Notes: generated by a model not told the origin, from the letters alone. A stretch of DNA of 64,000 nucleotides from Pontiellaceae bacterium (GCA_016937035.1 JAFGWS010000138.1:36047-100046), one strand, 5' to 3'; positions 51,602 through 60,899 are shown, counted from the stretch's first letter. Numbers and translations: made by a program.

Positions 51602-52117
51602 GTGAAGAATAAAAGTTGGTTAGTGTCTGGTTTGTTGGGAGTGTTGCTGGCGTTTTCTGCCGGGACTGCCCGGGGCCAGGATGATGACAGTGTCTTAGGG
51701 GCTGTTGCCGAAGCCAAAAAGGCCGTAGCGCAGGCTCGGGTGGCCATCAAAAAAGGGAATGACCACAGTGCTGATCTCAGCATTTCCGAAGATTCCCCAT
51801 ACCTGAAAAGTGTGGTGTCGGCCGTTAAACAGGGATCGGCAAGCTGGAAACTTGCGTTGGCTGCATTGGAAAAGGCAGAGGAGTGCGAGACGAAACTTCT
51901 GAGTTCTTCCGTTAAAGATAAGAATCTTGAACTGTTTGCCAAGGCGAATGCGCGCCTCGCGGTTGCTCAGGTCAATGTGCTTGAGGTGAGTCTTGCGTAT
52001 GTAGAGGCGCTCTATAATGGGAAGACGGAAACGCTGGGAATTCTTGAAGAGGCCATGGATGATGCCGTAGAGGCGGCCCAGCGTATGAAGGAACTTTGCG
52101 ATTTGCTGAATATGTGA
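51602..52117 (+). CDS. secreted helical hypothetical protein, polysaccharide locus
   Basis: About 171 residues. TAGGAGGT precedes the sequence ATG GTG GTG AAG; the ATG (51596) is only one base from the ribosome-binding site, so a GTG (51599 or 51602) is the better start. A signal peptide (NKSWLVSGLLGVLLAFSAGTARG) is followed by Ala/Lys-rich helices (AEAKKAVAQARVAIKKGNDH, KANARLAVAQVNVLEVSLAYVEAL). No domain recognised. It may form a coiled coil in the periplasm. It lies 31 bases before the next gene of the locus. Confidence 0.6.
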   Translation: MKNKSWLVSGLLGVLLAFSAGTARGQDDDSVLGAVAEAKKAVAQARVAIKKGNDHSADLSISEDSPYLKSVVSAVKQGSASWKLALAALEKAEECETKLLSSSVKDKNLELFAKANARLAVAQVNVLEVSLAYVEALYNGKTETLGILEEAMDDAVEAAQRMKELCDLLNM

Positions 52118-52148
52118 TCTGGTGGTTTTGAACAACAAGGAGAGTCCG

Positions 52149-52763
52149 ATGAAAAATAGAAAATTAAGTAAAATAGCGTTCGTAGCTGGTGCGGTTGTTT
52201 TTTCTGCGCTGGTTGGTGCTCAGGCCGTTGACCTTGATGATGCGCTCGATATAAAGCAGGATCTTAACGCAACCGCTTCCAGTGCAGCTAAACAGTTGAC
52301 GAGTGCAGCGAGTGCAGCAGATGCGAAAGCAATAGAAGTGGCTAAGCTCGTTCAGGCAGTCGTTAAATATGAAGTTCAGCAGGGTGATGCTGCTGTTGAG
52401 CGGTTGAAAGCTGCGATCGCAGCCGGAGACGATGCTGCAGCCAAGGCGGCGATGAAAGATCTGAAGGATGCTCTTTCTGCGGCAAAGAATGCACTGAAGA
52501 AAAAGTTTCCTTCAAACATGAAGGAATTGGTGGACGGAGCGAAGATCGTTATTCCTGATGGTGTTTCGCAGCAGACAGTTAGTGAAGTGATCGATACGGT
52601 CGATGTTCCTGCGGCTGTTGGAGTGGTGAATCCGAATGCATCTCTGACGGAATCGAAGGGTGTCCAAGGCGCGCAGGCGCAGGAGGCTGGTTTGGTTGCC
52701 GGGGCGACTGGGTTGGTAACACCTACGGTTGATGCGGGTAATGATTCGGCTACGGGTGTATAA
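52149..52763 (+). CDS. secreted Ala-rich hypothetical protein, polysaccharide locus
   Basis: 204 residues from ATG 52149 with AAGGAG ahead (a longer frame from 52122 is not needed). Signal peptide to about GAQA, then an Ala-rich helical region (SSAAKQLTSAASAADAKAIE, AKAAMKDLKDALSAAKNALK) and a less ordered Gly/Val-rich C-terminus (about 140-204). No family recognised. Composition resembles the preceding gene, so the two may be related or act together. It is followed after 34 bases by the barrel gene. Confidence 0.6.
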   Translation: MKNRKLSKIAFVAGAVVFSALVGAQAVDLDDALDIKQDLNATASSAAKQLTSAASAADAKAIEVAKLVQAVVKYEVQQGDAAVERLKAAIAAGDDAAAKAAMKDLKDALSAAKNALKKKFPSNMKELVDGAKIVIPDGVSQQTVSEVIDTVDVPAAVGVVNPNASLTESKGVQGAQAQEAGLVAGATGLVTPTVDAGNDSATGV

Positions 52764-52797
52764 GTTGGCTTTGGGTTTGTTTAATAGGGAGATTGCA

Positions 52798-53955
52798 ATG
52801 AAAGAAAATAAGAAACTATTGTTTTCGGTGGTCGCATTGACGGTTGCAGCATCCGCTGCGTATGCGCAGCAGGAGCGGTTGTACAGTGTCGAAAACTTGG
52901 TTCGCGTTGGGTACGATGACAACACACGTTTTAACGATCAGGATCAGGATTCCTCTGTGATCATTTCTGAGTTGTTAAATCTGGGCGCGACTTTGCGCTT
53001 TGACGGTGCCACTCAGTTGGATGCGTATTATCAGGGGATTTACAAGAGCCTTCCTGATGCTGATCCGGATAACCTTTCGTCTCACGACGCTTCTGTGAAA
53101 TTTGCTCACGAGCTTTCTGAGAATATGGGACTTACAGTTGCTGACAGCTTCCGTTATTCTCAGCGAGATGCTCAGTCGGGTGTCGCCGCAAATGCGAACT
53201 ATATCGAAAATACATTGCGTTCGGCTCTGAGTCTCGGTGTTGCTGATCTTACTGAGCTTAGGATCGGCGGCGAGTACACGCTGCGTGAGTGGGATGAAGA
53301 TGTTTATGGTGTAACAGCTGGTAACAACTATGACCGGTATGTTGCCAATGTGTCTGTTTTCCAGGAACTGAAAGCAGATACGAAGGGCATGCTGGGGGTG
53401 GATTACTCGAATACTGAGTATGATGGGAATCGCGGTTCGATGGATGTTGTTTCGTTGATGGCTGGTATTGAGCGCGACTTTAATCAGAGTGTATACGGGT
53501 ACGGTCGTGTCGGTGCTTCATTTATTGATGCCGATAATGTAGCTGGTGACAGCTCCTCTACCGCGCCTTACCTGAGTGCTGGTCTGAATTATGCTGCCTC
53601 GGATAAGACTTCTGTTAACGGTTCGGTTGGGTACACCACCCGCAATGCGGATAATTCCTTCTACAATGTTCAGGAAATGACCAGCTTTACGCTGGGCGTA
53701 AAGCATCAGTTGTCAAAGATTGCTTTGACCAGTGCCCTGTCATATAACATGGGATCATACAAGAGTGATTACGCTTTGGCGGCAGGTGCTTCCGATGCGG
53801 ATGATAACTTCGTGCAGTTCAGTCTTCGTGGTTCGTATGAACTTACTGAAAATAACTTTATTGAGTTGGGTTATATCTACGGTAATCGCGATACGGACGT
53901 AGGAAGCGATTATGAGCGCAATCAGGTCGATCTGGGTTGGCGCTGGAAAATGTAA
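52798..53955 (+). CDS. outer-membrane beta-barrel protein of the polysaccharide locus
   Basis: 385 residues from ATG 52798 (MKENKKLLFSVVALTVAAS); an earlier frame from 52729 overlaps the upstream gene's end. Signal peptide to AYAQ. Repeated amphipathic strands of 10-12 residues (ENLVRVGYDDNTRF, TSVNGSVGYTTRNADNSF, NFIELGYIYGNRDTD) end in the barrel-type QVDLGWRWKM. Such barrels, EpsL/surface-oligomer types, often sit beside Wza/Wzc genes. It probably secretes or anchors the polysaccharide. A hairpin terminator lies before the kinase gene. Confidence 0.75.
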   Translation: MKENKKLLFSVVALTVAASAAYAQQERLYSVENLVRVGYDDNTRFNDQDQDSSVIISELLNLGATLRFDGATQLDAYYQGIYKSLPDADPDNLSSHDASVKFAHELSENMGLTVADSFRYSQRDAQSGVAANANYIENTLRSALSLGVADLTELRIGGEYTLREWDEDVYGVTAGNNYDRYVANVSVFQELKADTKGMLGVDYSNTEYDGNRGSMDVVSLMAGIERDFNQSVYGYGRVGASFIDADNVAGDSSSTAPYLSAGLNYAASDKTSVNGSVGYTTRNADNSFYNVQEMTSFTLGVKHQLSKIALTSALSYNMGSYKSDYALAAGASDADDNFVQFSLRGSYELTENNFIELGYIYGNRDTDVGSDYERNQVDLGWRWKM

Positions 53956-53985
53956 GACACCTTTGTGGTCGTTTTAGATTGATAG

Positions 53986-54026
53986 TCAAGGTGGTGAAGG
54001 GTTACTTTACCGCCTTGATTTTTTTT
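53986..54026 (+). terminator. terminator or attenuator between barrel and kinase genes
   Basis: TCAAGGTGGTGAA (53986-53998) pairs with TTTACCGCCTTGA (54006-54018), with two G-U pairs, then eight T. It lies only 17 bases before the kinase ATG and so may limit expression of the kinase and Wza-like genes below the secreted proteins. Confidence 0.75.
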
Positions 54027-54042
54027 AAACGGAGTGATGTAG

Positions 54043-56136
54043 ATGAGTTTAGGTGCAGAAGTAGAATCACAGAAGAGTCTTCACTTTCTTGATTATTGGC
54101 GGGTCATTCGATCGAGGAAAGAGATCGTTTTGGCTGTGGCGTGTCTTATTATTATTACCGGTGTTGTATACACCTTACTTCTGGACCCGATGTATGAATC
54201 GCAGTCTCGAATTTCGATTTCCAAAGATATGTTGTCTGTGGACCCGATTACCGGGGAACAACAGTACTTTACCTATGACCCCTACTATATCACCACTCAA
54301 CTTGAAATAATGAAGGCAAGACGGGCCTACCAGGTAGTGGTTGAGCGTTTGGATTTGCTCAAAGAATGGGGGAAAGATGGTCAGCAAATGGAGATGGATC
54401 AGGCTGTAAAGATTTTGAAAAAGAGGATCGATATTGTTCCCGGTCGCGACACTTCCATCGTCAATATAACGGTGAGAATGAATAATCCCGTAGAGGCAGC
54501 GAATATTGCCAATACCTTTGCAGAAGTATATCGAGACTCCCGAAGAGAAATTGCCGATGCGGAAAATCGCAATGCGATTCTGGAAATGGAGAAGCAGTGG
54601 CAGCAACAGCAGGAGATTGTCAGCGAAGCAGAAGATGAGTTGAATAAAATTGTCGTTGACTTGCAGATTGCCAGCGTCGGTGAGGGTGGTGTTGATATTG
54701 ACGAATACAGGATGCAGCAGCTGATGATTGAATCGTTATCGGCTCAGCGGGAGAAGATGCAGCTTGAATCCACACTTAGTATTCTTGAGGGCATTACCGA
54801 TGAAGACTTGGTAAAAAGTGCTTCTGCTGTGACGGATGATGTTACTGTAATGAACGCCATTCAGCGTTTGGCTGAAGTCAGGGCGGATCTGAGTGCTGCA
54901 AAGGCGCAGTATGGTGAAGAACATCCTGAGCGCATGCGACTGGAAAATCAGGAAGCCCAGTGGGTTCATTATTTGGATCAACGACTTGAGGGTATGCGGC
55001 TTCGCGTGCAGAAGGATTATGATATTGCCAAGGAAATTTACGATAGCATGGCATTGGAATTGGAAACCGTGAAGGAAGAAACGATTAAAATGAAGGGGGA
55101 GAAGTATAAGGGTTATCGTACTGCCCTTGCCGATGTGGAACGCGCTCGGGCAATTTATGATCAGTTAGGGGCACGTCTACGACAGCATATTATTCGAACC
55201 GGAGCTCCCAAGAACTCGGTTGAAATCTTTGATCGGGCAACGGCTGAAAAGTATCCGGTGAGTCCGAATTTGTTTTTGAATACACTGATCAGTATTTTTG
55301 TCGGGTTTGGTGCCGGTGTTGGGTTGGCATACTTTATTGAATATCTGGATACCTCCATCAAAACGGCCGACGATGTTGAACGGATTCTTGGATTGCCGGT
55401 GCTCGGTTTGATTCCGCAGAAGGTGCGGCCTTTGATTGAAGAAGGGCCTGACAGTGAACATGCGGAAGCATATCGCGTACTGCGCACAAATCTGGCTTTC
55501 ACTGAGTCCGGTTCCTCCCGGGGGGCTTTTTCTGTGCTGAGCAGCGGTGCTGGTGAAGGTAAATCGACAACGGTGTTTAATCTGGCGTTCATATGTGCCC
55601 AACAGGGGGAAAAAGTACTCTTGATTGACGCGGACTTGCGCCGACCGGTTCAACATACTATTTTAGGCGTGTCGAATCGGTTTGGTTTGACCAATGTGCT
55701 TTTACGCGATGTTCCTGTGGAAGAGGGTATCAAAGCAACCAGTGTGCCGAATCTGCACTTCCTGCCAAGCGGCCGTCTTCCGCGCACCTCTTTGGGGGTA
55801 TTGGATCCGAAGCGTATCGGGGAGTTGATAGCGAGTTTGAAGGAAAAGTATGATGTTGTTCTGATTGATACGCCTCCGTTGGTTGGTATCAGCGACTCTT
55901 CGATTATTGCGAAGGAAACCGACGGCGCCATTCTGGTTGTTCAGTACCGAAAATATCCGCGCGACATGCTGGCCAAGGCCAAGCAGATGATTGAAGCGCT
56001 CGGAGTGAAAGTGATTGGCGCGGTACTCAACAATATCAATATTATGCGGGATGATTATTATTACTATAATTCATACTATTCGGATTATTATTATCACAGT
56101 ACGCAGAGTGATCCGGATTCTGAAGATGGAATTTAA
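54043..56136 (+). CDS. polysaccharide co-polymerase and tyrosine autokinase (Wzc-like)
   Basis: 697 residues. Wzz-type N-terminus with TM1 (IVLAVACLIIITGVVYTLLL), a long periplasmic coiled-coil and GNVR region, TM2 (LFLNTLISIFVGFGAGVGLAYFIEY), then the BY-kinase domain: Walker A SSGAGEGKSTTVFNL, Walker A' VLLIDADLRRP and Walker B VVLIDTPPLVG. The C-terminus is a tyrosine cluster (YYYYNSYYSDYYYHS; nine Tyr) for autophosphorylation. It controls length and export of exopolysaccharide. Its stop overlaps a TAATG start for the next gene. The transferases that build the chain are not in this window. Confidence 0.92.
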   Translation: MSLGAEVESQKSLHFLDYWRVIRSRKEIVLAVACLIIITGVVYTLLLDPMYESQSRISISKDMLSVDPITGEQQYFTYDPYYITTQLEIMKARRAYQVVVERLDLLKEWGKDGQQMEMDQAVKILKKRIDIVPGRDTSIVNITVRMNNPVEAANIANTFAEVYRDSRREIADAENRNAILEMEKQWQQQQEIVSEAEDELNKIVVDLQIASVGEGGVDIDEYRMQQLMIESLSAQREKMQLESTLSILEGITDEDLVKSASAVTDDVTVMNAIQRLAEVRADLSAAKAQYGEEHPERMRLENQEAQWVHYLDQRLEGMRLRVQKDYDIAKEIYDSMALELETVKEETIKMKGEKYKGYRTALADVERARAIYDQLGARLRQHIIRTGAPKNSVEIFDRATAEKYPVSPNLFLNTLISIFVGFGAGVGLAYFIEYLDTSIKTADDVERILGLPVLGLIPQKVRPLIEEGPDSEHAEAYRVLRTNLAFTESGSSRGAFSVLSSGAGEGKSTTVFNLAFICAQQGEKVLLIDADLRRPVQHTILGVSNRFGLTNVLLRDVPVEEGIKATSVPNLHFLPSGRLPRTSLGVLDPKRIGELIASLKEKYDVVLIDTPPLVGISDSSIIAKETDGAILVVQYRKYPRDMLAKAKQMIEALGVKVIGAVLNNINIMRDDYYYYNSYYSDYYYHSTQSDPDSEDGI

Positions 56137-56162
56137 TGAACAAGTTTAATAGGAGTGGATTG

Positions 56163-56783
56163 ATGTTGTTTAAAAAGAAGCGTTCATTGCTGGTTATTCC
56201 TGTATTGTTTTGTCTTTTGATATCATTGAGTGGTTGCGAAGCCTTAAGAGCGGTTCTTTTGGGGCCGTCGAAGATAACGTGGACTCCTCCTCCGCCGTCC
56301 GGGGCATATCTGCTCAAACTCGCAGATCCGATTCATATTCAGTTCGGCGGAACGACGGATTTACAACCCTTGGATATTGAAATTGACGAGAATGGTGAGA
56401 TTGGACTGTTATACATCAAAGAGCGGGTTAGAGCTGCTGGACTGACTACTTCTCAGCTTGAAGAAAAGATAAAGAGCCTTTATAGTGAGGGAGATATTTA
56501 TCCTTCAATTTCTGTTAATGTCACTATGACGGCTAAGTACTTTTATGTTCAGGGAGAAGTGAATAATAAGCAGGGGAATTTTACTTTGATTTTAGGGACA
56601 ACGATGCGTCAGGCGATTTATGCGGCAGGCGGCTATGGGACCTTTGCTGATAAGAAGAGAGTTACGATTACGCGCGAAGGTAAGATTTACACCATCGACA
56701 TGAGGGATATTGACAGAGATCCCTCTCTTGATTTTCCGATTGAAGTCGGGGATGTCATATTTGTTCCTGAGAAACTCTATTAG
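56163..56783 (+). CDS. polysaccharide export lipoprotein (Wza-like, SLBB)
   Basis: 206 residues from ATG 56163 (MLFKKKRSLLVIPVLF), preceded by AGGAG; the ATG at 56136 overlapping the kinase stop is a second option. The lipobox LSGC gives an outer-membrane lipoprotein. The polysaccharide-export domain (ADPIHIQFGGTTDLQPLDIEIDENG, TTSQLEEKIKSLY) and an SLBB segment (FYVQGEVNNKQGNFTL, TMRQAIYAAGGYGTFADKKRV, VGDVIFVPEKLY) follow. It is shorter than E. coli Wza (379), with only one SLBB, so the barrel gene may supply the outer-membrane pore. Confidence 0.87.
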   Translation: MLFKKKRSLLVIPVLFCLLISLSGCEALRAVLLGPSKITWTPPPPSGAYLLKLADPIHIQFGGTTDLQPLDIEIDENGEIGLLYIKERVRAAGLTTSQLEEKIKSLYSEGDIYPSISVNVTMTAKYFYVQGEVNNKQGNFTLILGTTMRQAIYAAGGYGTFADKKRVTITREGKIYTIDMRDIDRDPSLDFPIEVGDVIFVPEKLY

Positions 56784-56809
56784 CAGCGGCCTGTGGTTGG
56801 TTTTATGCG

Positions 56810-57436
56810 GTGTTTAATTCTGAAAAATATCGTATTGGAATAATCGGTGGATCGTTTGATCCGATTCATCTAGGGCATCTTCTCATTGCGCAGGATGCCT
56901 TGGAGCGTCTGGAGCTTGACGAGATCGTTTTTATTCCTGCGGCGGTTCCTCCGCACAAGCTACACCTTGAGCGCGTCGGGGCGGAACATCGTCTACGTAT
57001 GGTTGAGTTGGCGATTGAGGGCGATCACCGTTTTTCCGTCTCGGATATTGAACTGGTCCGAGGCGGAGTTTCGTATACTATTGACACCATTCAGGCACTT
57101 CAGGCATCCCGACCGGATGTGGAGTGGGTGCTGATTGTAGGCAGCGATACGCTGGTGGATCTGCACAACTGGCACCGGATTGAGGATTTGCTTGACCTGT
57201 GCAACATTGCTTCTTTTCTGCGGCCGGGGGAGAGTTCGCTTGACCGAATCGCTGAAAAAATAGAACTTCCTGAACACCGCAAGGCGCAGTTGCTCAACCA
57301 TGTAATTGAGGCGCATTTGGTTGAAATTTCATCAACTGAAATTCGGATGCGCGTGGCCGAAGGGCTCGGAATCCGTTATCTGGTTCCGCCTGAGGTGGAG
57401 ATGTATATTTGCGAACACGGATTATATAGAGGATGA
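56810..57436 (+). CDS. nadD: nicotinate-nucleotide adenylyltransferase
   Basis: 208 residues from GTG 56810. IGIIGGSFDPIHLGHLLIAQ holds the HxGH nucleotidyl-transfer motif, FIPAAVPPHK the substrate loop and VEISSTEIRMRVAEG the SSTxIR motif. It makes deamido-NAD from NaMN and ATP. Ribosome-binding site weak. Next gene rsfS starts right after its stop. NadB in the same window belongs to the same pathway but is not in this operon. Confidence 0.93.
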   Translation: MFNSEKYRIGIIGGSFDPIHLGHLLIAQDALERLELDEIVFIPAAVPPHKLHLERVGAEHRLRMVELAIEGDHRFSVSDIELVRGGVSYTIDTIQALQASRPDVEWVLIVGSDTLVDLHNWHRIEDLLDLCNIASFLRPGESSLDRIAEKIELPEHRKAQLLNHVIEAHLVEISSTEIRMRVAEGLGIRYLVPPEVEMYICEHGLYRG

Positions 57437-57793
57437 ATGATGAGTGAAGATATTGAGGTAATTCGCCAGATTACGACCTTTCTCGACGATCGTAAGGCGG
57501 AGGATATTGTTGTGCTGAACTTGCGTCAGCACGCAAATATAGCAGACTATTTTGTGGTCGCGACCGGGGCGAATAAGCCTCATTTGAAGGCGTTGCACGA
57601 TGGACTGCAGCGCTGTTTTAAGGATCATGGGTACAAAGGTTTTCAAAAGGCGGGGGTGCCGGACAGCGGTTGGATGATTTTTGATTATCAGGGGATTATG
57701 GTGCATATTTTTGAGCGGGAGTTGAGAGAGTTCTACGATCTGGAGAAGCTCTGGAAGGATGCTCCTCGGGTTGAGTTGCTGGAGGGTGAGTGA
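57437..57793 (+). CDS. rsfS: ribosomal silencing factor RsfS
   Basis: 118 residues. The Iojap/RsfS core is clear: KAEDIVVLNLRQHANIADYFVVATGANKPHLKALHDGL, then SGWMIFDYQGIMVHIFERELREFYDLEKLW. It binds L14 and blocks joining of subunits in slow growth. nadD-rsfS is a widely kept gene pair. Two ATGs (57437, 57440) are possible. The stop is 2 bases before the cysS ATG. Confidence 0.95.
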   Translation: MMSEDIEVIRQITTFLDDRKAEDIVVLNLRQHANIADYFVVATGANKPHLKALHDGLQRCFKDHGYKGFQKAGVPDSGWMIFDYQGIMVHIFERELREFYDLEKLWKDAPRVELLEGE

Positions 57794-57795
57794 CG

Positions 57796-59199
57796 ATGGC
57801 GTTTCGAATTTACAACACCATGAGCCGGACGAAGGAGGAACTTATTCCTCTGGATGGAAAGCATGTGCGCATGTACACCTGCGGTCCGACGGTTTATAAC
57901 TATGCCCACATCGGCAATTTCCGTGCGTACATGTTTGAGGATCTGCTCCGTCGCTACATCAAATTCTGCGGGTTCGAAGTCACTCAGGTGCAGAATCTGA
58001 CGGACGTGGACGACAAGACGATCCGTTCGTCGATCGAGCAGGGGCTTCCGCTTAAGACCTACACAAAGAAATATATTGAAGCTTTTTTTCACGATTTGGC
58101 GAAACTGAACATTGAACCGGCGGAGCATTATCCTGCAGCGACCGATTATATCCCGGAAATGATCCGTCTGATTGAGACGCTGTTTGAGAAGGGTTATGCG
58201 TATAAATCCGACGACGGTTCGGTCTATTACAGCATCGATAAGTTTGCCGAATACGGCAAACTGGCTCATCTGGATCGCGAGGGCATGCAGGCCGGTGCAC
58301 GCGTGGCGCAGGATGAATACGATAAGGAAAACGCTGCCGATTTTGCGCTGTGGAAGGCGTATGTTCCTGAAGACGGCGATGTGGTCTGGGATTCGCCGTG
58401 GGGCAGGGGACGTCCGGGCTGGCATATTGAATGTTCGGCGATGAGCATGAAGCTTCTGGGTGAGAGTTTTGATATTCATACCGGCGGCGTGGATAATATT
58501 TTTCCGCACCATGAAGACGAGATCGCGCAGTCGGAGGCGGCTACCGGGAAGCCGTATTCGAGGTATTGGATGCACTGCGGTTATCTGGTGGTGGACGGGA
58601 AGAAAATGAGCAAATCGCTCGGCAACTTTTATACGTTACGTCAGATTTTCGATATCGGATATACGGGACGAGAAGTGCGTTATGAACTGATCTCTTCGCA
58701 CTACCGACAGTCGCTCAATTTTGCTTTTAAGTCGCTGGATGCCAATCGTTCTGCGTTGAAACGGTTGGATGAATTTTATGCTTCTCTTTCTGAAATTGCG
58801 GGTTCTGCTGAGGCGGGTGCTTTGCCGGAATGGGCTGCAGATACGCGGGCGCGCTTTACGGAAGCAATGGATGACGACATGAACATTTCCGGTGCCATGG
58901 CAGCGCTGTTTGATATGGTTCACGCCGGGAACAAGGCTATGACGAAACAGGCACCGTCTCCTGAAGAGGCTGCGGCCGTTCAGTCGTTATGGAAAGAGTT
59001 GGATTCCGTGTTGGGCATTCTGACTCCAGAGGAAGAGGCGGTCTCTGCGGAGGTGACAGAGCTGCTGGAGGCCCGTGCGAAGGCACGTGCCGAGAAAAAC
59101 TGGGCGGAGTCGGATCGTATTCGTGATGCGCTGGTCGAGTTGGGTTGGACGGTAAAAGATACGCCGGAAGGCCCGAAACTGAGAAAACTCCAGCGATGA
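57796..59199 (+). CDS. cysS: cysteinyl-tRNA synthetase
   Basis: 467 residues from ATG 57796 (GGAGGGTGAGTGACG ahead); GTG 57790 overlaps the rsfS stop. Class I synthetase: MYTCGPTVYNYAHIGNFRAY with the HIGH-like HIGN and a zinc Cys, GRGRPGWHIECSAM with the further zinc ligands, HHEDE, and the KMSKS loop in DGKKMSKSLGN. The C-terminal DALR-type helical domain ends KDTPEGPKLRKL. It charges tRNA-Cys. The ATG of tmk overlaps its stop. Confidence 0.96.
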   Translation: MAFRIYNTMSRTKEELIPLDGKHVRMYTCGPTVYNYAHIGNFRAYMFEDLLRRYIKFCGFEVTQVQNLTDVDDKTIRSSIEQGLPLKTYTKKYIEAFFHDLAKLNIEPAEHYPAATDYIPEMIRLIETLFEKGYAYKSDDGSVYYSIDKFAEYGKLAHLDREGMQAGARVAQDEYDKENAADFALWKAYVPEDGDVVWDSPWGRGRPGWHIECSAMSMKLLGESFDIHTGGVDNIFPHHEDEIAQSEAATGKPYSRYWMHCGYLVVDGKKMSKSLGNFYTLRQIFDIGYTGREVRYELISSHYRQSLNFAFKSLDANRSALKRLDEFYASLSEIAGSAEAGALPEWAADTRARFTEAMDDDMNISGAMAALFDMVHAGNKAMTKQAPSPEEAAAVQSLWKELDSVLGILTPEEEAVSAEVTELLEARAKARAEKNWAESDRIRDALVELGWTVKDTPEGPKLRKLQR

Positions 59200-59831
59200 G
59201 CGGGAAACTGATTACGTTCGAAGGTCCGGAAGGCAGCGGGAAGTCGACCCAAATCCGCTTGCTGGCGGAGAAGCTGGGGGCGCGGGGGATCGACGTCAGC
59301 GTTACCCGCGAACCAGGCGGAACGGCAACCGGCGAGGCGATTCGTAATATTCTGCAGCATGATGCGGTGAATGAACCGCTGTGCATGCGTGCAGAACTGC
59401 TGCTTTTTGCCGCGAGTCGCGCTCAACTCGTGGAGCAGGTTATTCAGCCGACGCTGGATCGCGGCGGTTGGGTTTTATGTGATCGTTTTATCGACTCGAC
59501 GATGGCCTATCAGGGGTTTGGACGCGGAATGGATATTGCTGCGCTTGACCGTATTAACGAATTTGCCATTGGCGGACGTATGCCTGATTTGACCATCTTG
59601 CTGGATCTCGACATAGAGCGGGGTTTTGAGCGAGTCAGCTCTCGCTATGCTGAAGCTGGTGGTGCGGCGGATCGCTTTGAGCGCGAAGCGCGCGATTTTC
59701 ACTATCGTGTCCGCGCTGGCTATCATCAGCTCGCGGCGCGCGATCCGGAACGATTTAGGATTGTGGACGCAGACCGCTGCATTGAAAATGTGGCGAATGA
59801 TATTTGGAACCATGTTCAGGTGATACTTTAA
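59196..59831 (+). CDS. tmk: thymidylate kinase
   Basis: 211 residues from ATG 59196 overlapping the cysS stop (ATGA). P-loop FEGPEGSGKSTQ, the TREPGGT loop, VLCDRFIDSTMAYQGFGRG (DRF motif), and a lid region SSRYAEAGGAADRFE. It converts dTMP to dTDP. It is followed two bases later by holB, an ordering seen in many bacteria. Confidence 0.96.
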   Translation: MSGKLITFEGPEGSGKSTQIRLLAEKLGARGIDVSVTREPGGTATGEAIRNILQHDAVNEPLCMRAELLLFAASRAQLVEQVIQPTLDRGGWVLCDRFIDSTMAYQGFGRGMDIAALDRINEFAIGGRMPDLTILLDLDIERGFERVSSRYAEAGGAADRFEREARDFHYRVRAGYHQLAARDPERFRIVDADRCIENVANDIWNHVQVIL

Positions 59832-59832
59832 A

Positions 59833-60819
59833 ATGGACGCTGTTGATCTGCATGCTGAAGCGTGGGAGGGAATTCGCAGGGGCTACGAGGCCGGTCGATT
59901 GGCGCACGCGTATCTTATTGTCGGATCGCCGCGCGGAAATGCACTCCATTTTGTCGAGTCGTTTTTGAAGCTCCTGTTCTGCAAAAGCGCGGAACGTCCG
60001 TGTAATGAATGCGGTCCTTGTCGCCGGGTTGAAGCGCATAAGCATGTCGATACACTGTGGCTGGAGCCGCAAAGCAAGGCGCGTCAGATTACAGCGGATG
60101 AAATCCGTGCGTTGGTGCATCGGATGTCGCAAACTTCTTATGAGGGCGGATGGAAAGCGGGAGTGATCCTGAATGCAGACTGTATGAACACCAACTCGGC
60201 CAACGCGCTGTTGAAAACGTTGGAGGAGCCGCCTCAGAAGAGCATTCTGCTGCTGGTTACCGATTCGCCGCAGGCGCTGCTGCCGACGATTATTTCCCGT
60301 TGCCAAAAGATTGTGCTTTCAGCCGGTTCGGCGTCAAATGTTTCCAAAGAGGTTTGGCGGTTGCCGTTAATGAATATCCTTCAGGATTTTCCACCGGCCA
60401 ACGGACTTTCTGCTTCGCGTCTGGCGGTCCAGCTGAAGGGCCTGTTTGATGGATTGAAGGCCGAGATTTCCGCAGCTGTTGAAGAGGATTTGGGGCGCAG
60501 CGAAGAAGGTTTGGAGGAAGCCAAGCTCAAAGAGATTCTCGACGCGCGCACCGGTGCCCGTTTGAAAGAGGTGCGGGCAGAGGTTTTTCGGGTGATGCTG
60601 GATTGGCAACGGGATGTGCTTCTACTGGCGAGTGGCGGGGGCGGGGAACATCTGATTTATCCCGAGTATAAGGATGCATTGGCCAAACAGGCGGAGCTGC
60701 ATACGCAAGGCTCCGCATTGCAGGCCGTGAGGATTCTGGAAGAGCTGACGCAGCGTCTGAATCGTAATATTCCCGACCTTCAGGTTTTCGACGAAGCGCT
60801 CCGACGATTGGTTCGATAA
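59833..60819 (+). CDS. holB: DNA polymerase III delta-prime subunit
   Basis: 328 residues. AAA+ clamp-loader subunit without a working Walker A (HAYLIVGSPRGNALHFVESF), a zinc module (CKSAERPCNECGPCRRVEAHKH), SANALLKTLEEPPQKSILLLVTD and LLPTIISRCQKI (sensor/SRC motif). It is the stator of the clamp loader. The SRCQ motif replaces the catalytic arginine finger-type SRC in the usual way. Last gene of the nadD-rsfS-cysS-tmk-holB run. Confidence 0.93.
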   Translation: MDAVDLHAEAWEGIRRGYEAGRLAHAYLIVGSPRGNALHFVESFLKLLFCKSAERPCNECGPCRRVEAHKHVDTLWLEPQSKARQITADEIRALVHRMSQTSYEGGWKAGVILNADCMNTNSANALLKTLEEPPQKSILLLVTDSPQALLPTIISRCQKIVLSAGSASNVSKEVWRLPLMNILQDFPPANGLSASRLAVQLKGLFDGLKAEISAAVEEDLGRSEEGLEEAKLKEILDARTGARLKEVRAEVFRVMLDWQRDVLLLASGGGGEHLIYPEYKDALAKQAELHTQGSALQAVRILEELTQRLNRNIPDLQVFDEALRRLVR

Positions 60820-60899
60820 GGTTTTGCGGCCTTGAAAATCTGTGCAGGAGGGTGGTTTAGTTGCTTGGCGCATCGCCATGAACCCTCTATTCTCCAAGC

